The translations under genes were made by a program, and so were the position numbers. The notes under the pieces are model-generated. The model made no database searches and was not told the DNA's origin. It was given only the letters and a program-made list of their open reading frames with translations. From Clostridium sp. CAG:793 (GTDB lineage: Bacteria > Bacillota > Clostridia > TANB77 > CAG-508), in assembly GCA_000433915.1 (NCBI GenBank), contig HF993641.1, positions 1 to 7,113 on the forward strand: a stretch of 7,113 bases of DNA. Reading direction: 5' to 3'. Shown here piece after piece: positions 6,201-7,113 of this stretch. The number at the start of each line of letters is the position of its first letter. The first letter of the stretch is position 1.

Positions 6201-7113
6201 AAGAATTCGTATAAGATCACTTTTGGCTAGTATGAATAAACGTATAGAAAAAAATTCAAATAACTCGGATTCATTAGGAAACTACGAATTACAGAGAAAA
6301 ATATTTACTAAAGAAATGAGAAATGATTATACTATTCTAATTCCACAAATGGCTCCTATTCATTTCGAACTATTAGAAAGTGCAGTACAAGCATGTGGAT
6401 ATAATGTGCATTTATTAAGAGAATGTACACCTCATACAGTAGAAGTTGGATTAAAATATGTCAATAATGATGCTTGTTACCCTTCAATACTTACAACCGG
6501 TCAAATGATTGAAGCCCTAGAGTCAGGGAAATATGATTTAAATAAAACAGCATTAATAATGTCCCAAACTGGTGGTGGTTGCAGAGCAACTAACTATATT
6601 GGCTTCATAAGAAAAGCTTTAAAGGATGCTGGATACTCAGACATACCAGTAATTTCATTTAATGTTGTTGGAATGGAAAAAATGCCAGGCTTTAAATTAT
6701 CTCCTAAAATGGCAGAAGGTTTATTAAAAAGTGTTGTTTATGGTGATTTACTACAAAAAATGTTGACTAAAAATAGAGCTTATGAAAAAAATAAAGGTGA
6801 AACTCAAAAAAAATATGAATATTGGCTAGAAAAATGTAAAAAACTAGTTAGCAAATCTTCACTAAAAGAATTTAACCAAAGTATTTATGATATGGTTAAT
6901 GATTTTGAAAAAATAGAACTTGACACAACTGTAGAAAAACCTAAAGTCGGAATCGTTGGTGAAGTATTAATAAAATATCATCCTTTTGGAAATAATTTTG
7001 TTGCAGATAAACTTGAACAAGAAGGTGCCGAAGTTATTTTACCTGACTTTATGGGATTCATTAAATTTATAGCAACACATAAAATTACATTTAACCAATT
7101 AATAAAAACAGAT
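3283..7113 (+). CDS. Giant 2-hydroxyacyl-CoA dehydratase activase-like protein (BcrAD/BadFG x2, DUF2229), 3' partial
   Basis: The frame is open to the window edge (1277 codons, no stop). The family usually has about 1400 or more residues, so perhaps 100-200 are missing. Module 1 (about 4-260) is an ASKHA ATPase: G-L-D-V-G-S-T-T at 8-15, E-L-G-G-E-D at 102-107, and cysteines C125 and C164. Module 2 (about 320-590) repeats this: G-I-D-A-G-S-T-T at 323-330, D-I-G-G-Q-D at 420-425, C445 and C484. In HgdC, two such cysteines per subunit hold a [4Fe-4S] cluster between two subunits, and ATP hydrolysis drives a low-potential electron to the dehydratase. A cysteine motif follows (C610, C613, C617, C636), then a DUF2229 region (about 675-905; C-Y-P with C726, P-C with C751). 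The C-terminal region from about 1017 resembles dehydratase D-component proteins (C1065 in D-A-C-Y-P, C1100 after G-G-G). An in-frame stop at 3238 and the ribosome binding site support the start. The domain calls are confident. The substrate is unknown, and no dehydratase gene is visible nearby. Confidence 0.9.
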   Translation, partial: MNKILHVGLDVGSTTVKIIVMDDNQNLIYENYQRHFSDTKNTVCQVLSDFANKYPDYVYTIALTGSGAMSAAKFLDLPFIQEVVACKRAVEKYIPQTDVVIELGGEDAKIIYFGKSIEQRMNGTCAGGTGAFIDQMASLLNTDAAGLNELAKNYKMIYPIASRCGVFAKTDIQPLINEGANKEDIAASIFQAVVNQTISGLACGRPIRGNIAFLGGPLNYLSELRNRFIETLNLDDNSAIIPQDAHLLVAKGAALDSVNNSAISNEKLKAKIEVLKASHDTTSTPLAPLFVTNAEYEAFKERHDKDTVPKKDLKTYKGDCFIGIDAGSTTTKLVVTDCDDNLLYSLYQSNEGNPLKSVINMLKELYEIIPQTATIRYSGVTGYGEQLIQSALNVDLNEIETIAHYTAAKRFMPNVTSIVDIGGQDMKYIKIKNGTINNIMLNEACSSGCGSFIETFAKSLNISINDFVESALDSRSPVDLGSRCTVFMNSKIKQAQKEGATVGDISAGLSYSVIKNAIQKVMKVRDISTLGDHIVVQGGTFYNDAVLRAFELIVGKDVVRPDIAGLMGAYGVAILARKQYEANLDMEYISKLSTLDEIENLQIETSHVRCGGCENHCLLTINKFNNGQKHISGNRCEKGAGITSKSKDLPNIYKYKNERLFSYKPLSEKSAIRGTIGIPRVLNMYEDYPFWFTFLTNLGFRVIISEKSTRKTYEKGMESMPSESVCYPAKLAHGHIMSLINQGIKTIFYPCIPYSRKEYKQADNHYNCPIVISYSEVLKNNVEELKNVKFLNPFLPFEPKKLAEAILSLPEFDEYHFTKKELIKAAQEAEKEYQNFKTDIRNKGQEALNYMKENNLRGIVLAGRPYHVDPEINHGIDTLITSLGLCVLSEDSISNQVTLDKKLRVVNQWVYHSRLYAAADFVGHHSNLELVQLNSFGCGVDAVTTDQVEEILSSYDKMYTLIKIDEVNNLGAVRIRIRSLLASMNKRIEKNSNNSDSLGNYELQRKIFTKEMRNDYTILIPQMAPIHFELLESAVQACGYNVHLLRECTPHTVEVGLKYVNNDACYPSILTTGQMIEALESGKYDLNKTALIMSQTGGGCRATNYIGFIRKALKDAGYSDIPVISFNVVGMEKMPGFKLSPKMAEGLLKSVVYGDLLQKMLTKNRAYEKNKGETQKKYEYWLEKCKKLVSKSSLKEFNQSIYDMVNDFEKIELDTTVEKPKVGIVGEVLIKYHPFGNNFVADKLEQEGAEVILPDFMGFIKFIATHKITFNQLIKTD

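Noticed and set aside
6901..7113. Frameshift or premature end of the giant gene near the right edge
   Set aside because: The reading frame stays open and family-like up to the last codon, so the gene is cut by the window and not broken.

Overview
The window looks like a very AT-rich, endospore-forming, anaerobic member of the Bacillota (Clostridia-type). Three things suggest this. The intergenic DNA is almost free of G and C. Two genes belong to sporulation families (spmA and a GerMN-domain protein). The right half is filled by a giant protein related to activators of 2-hydroxyacyl-CoA dehydratases, a family typical of strict anaerobes. I cannot name a species.

Layout. Positions 1-164 are non-coding and about 98% A+T. 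All genes from 165 to 3053 lie on the minus strand, so they read right to left: a membrane-anchored GerMN-domain protein (2526-3053), a TrmN6/YabB-type adenine N6-methyltransferase (1767-2504), the 16S rRNA 2'-O-methyltransferase RsmI (931-1755), then a 178-bp AT-rich gap with a terminator-like hairpin, and spmA (165-752). The first three genes are tightly packed (gaps of 21 and 11 bp) and probably form one transcript. The methyltransferase-rsmI pair is a common Bacillota arrangement. spmB is not next to spmA on the side shown.

A 229-bp divergent intergenic region (3054-3282) separates this operon from a single plus-strand gene starting at 3283. That region holds a good sigma-A-like promoter (TTGACT, 17-bp spacer, TAAAAT) and several inverted repeats. 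One of these could pair with the ribosome binding site of the giant gene.

The giant gene runs off the right edge after 1277 codons without a stop. It encodes two tandem BcrAD/BadFG-type ATPase (ASKHA) activator modules, a short four-cysteine motif, a DUF2229 region, and a C-terminal region that looks related to the 2-hydroxyacyl-CoA dehydratase D-component. Each ATPase half keeps two cysteines exactly 39 residues apart, like the iron-sulfur ligands of HgdC. The two downstream regions each carry a C-Y-P motif in a similar setting. My main inference is that a machine normally built from a dimeric ATP-driven electron activator and a two-subunit iron-sulfur acceptor has been fused into one chain. 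Its substrate cannot be read from the sequence.
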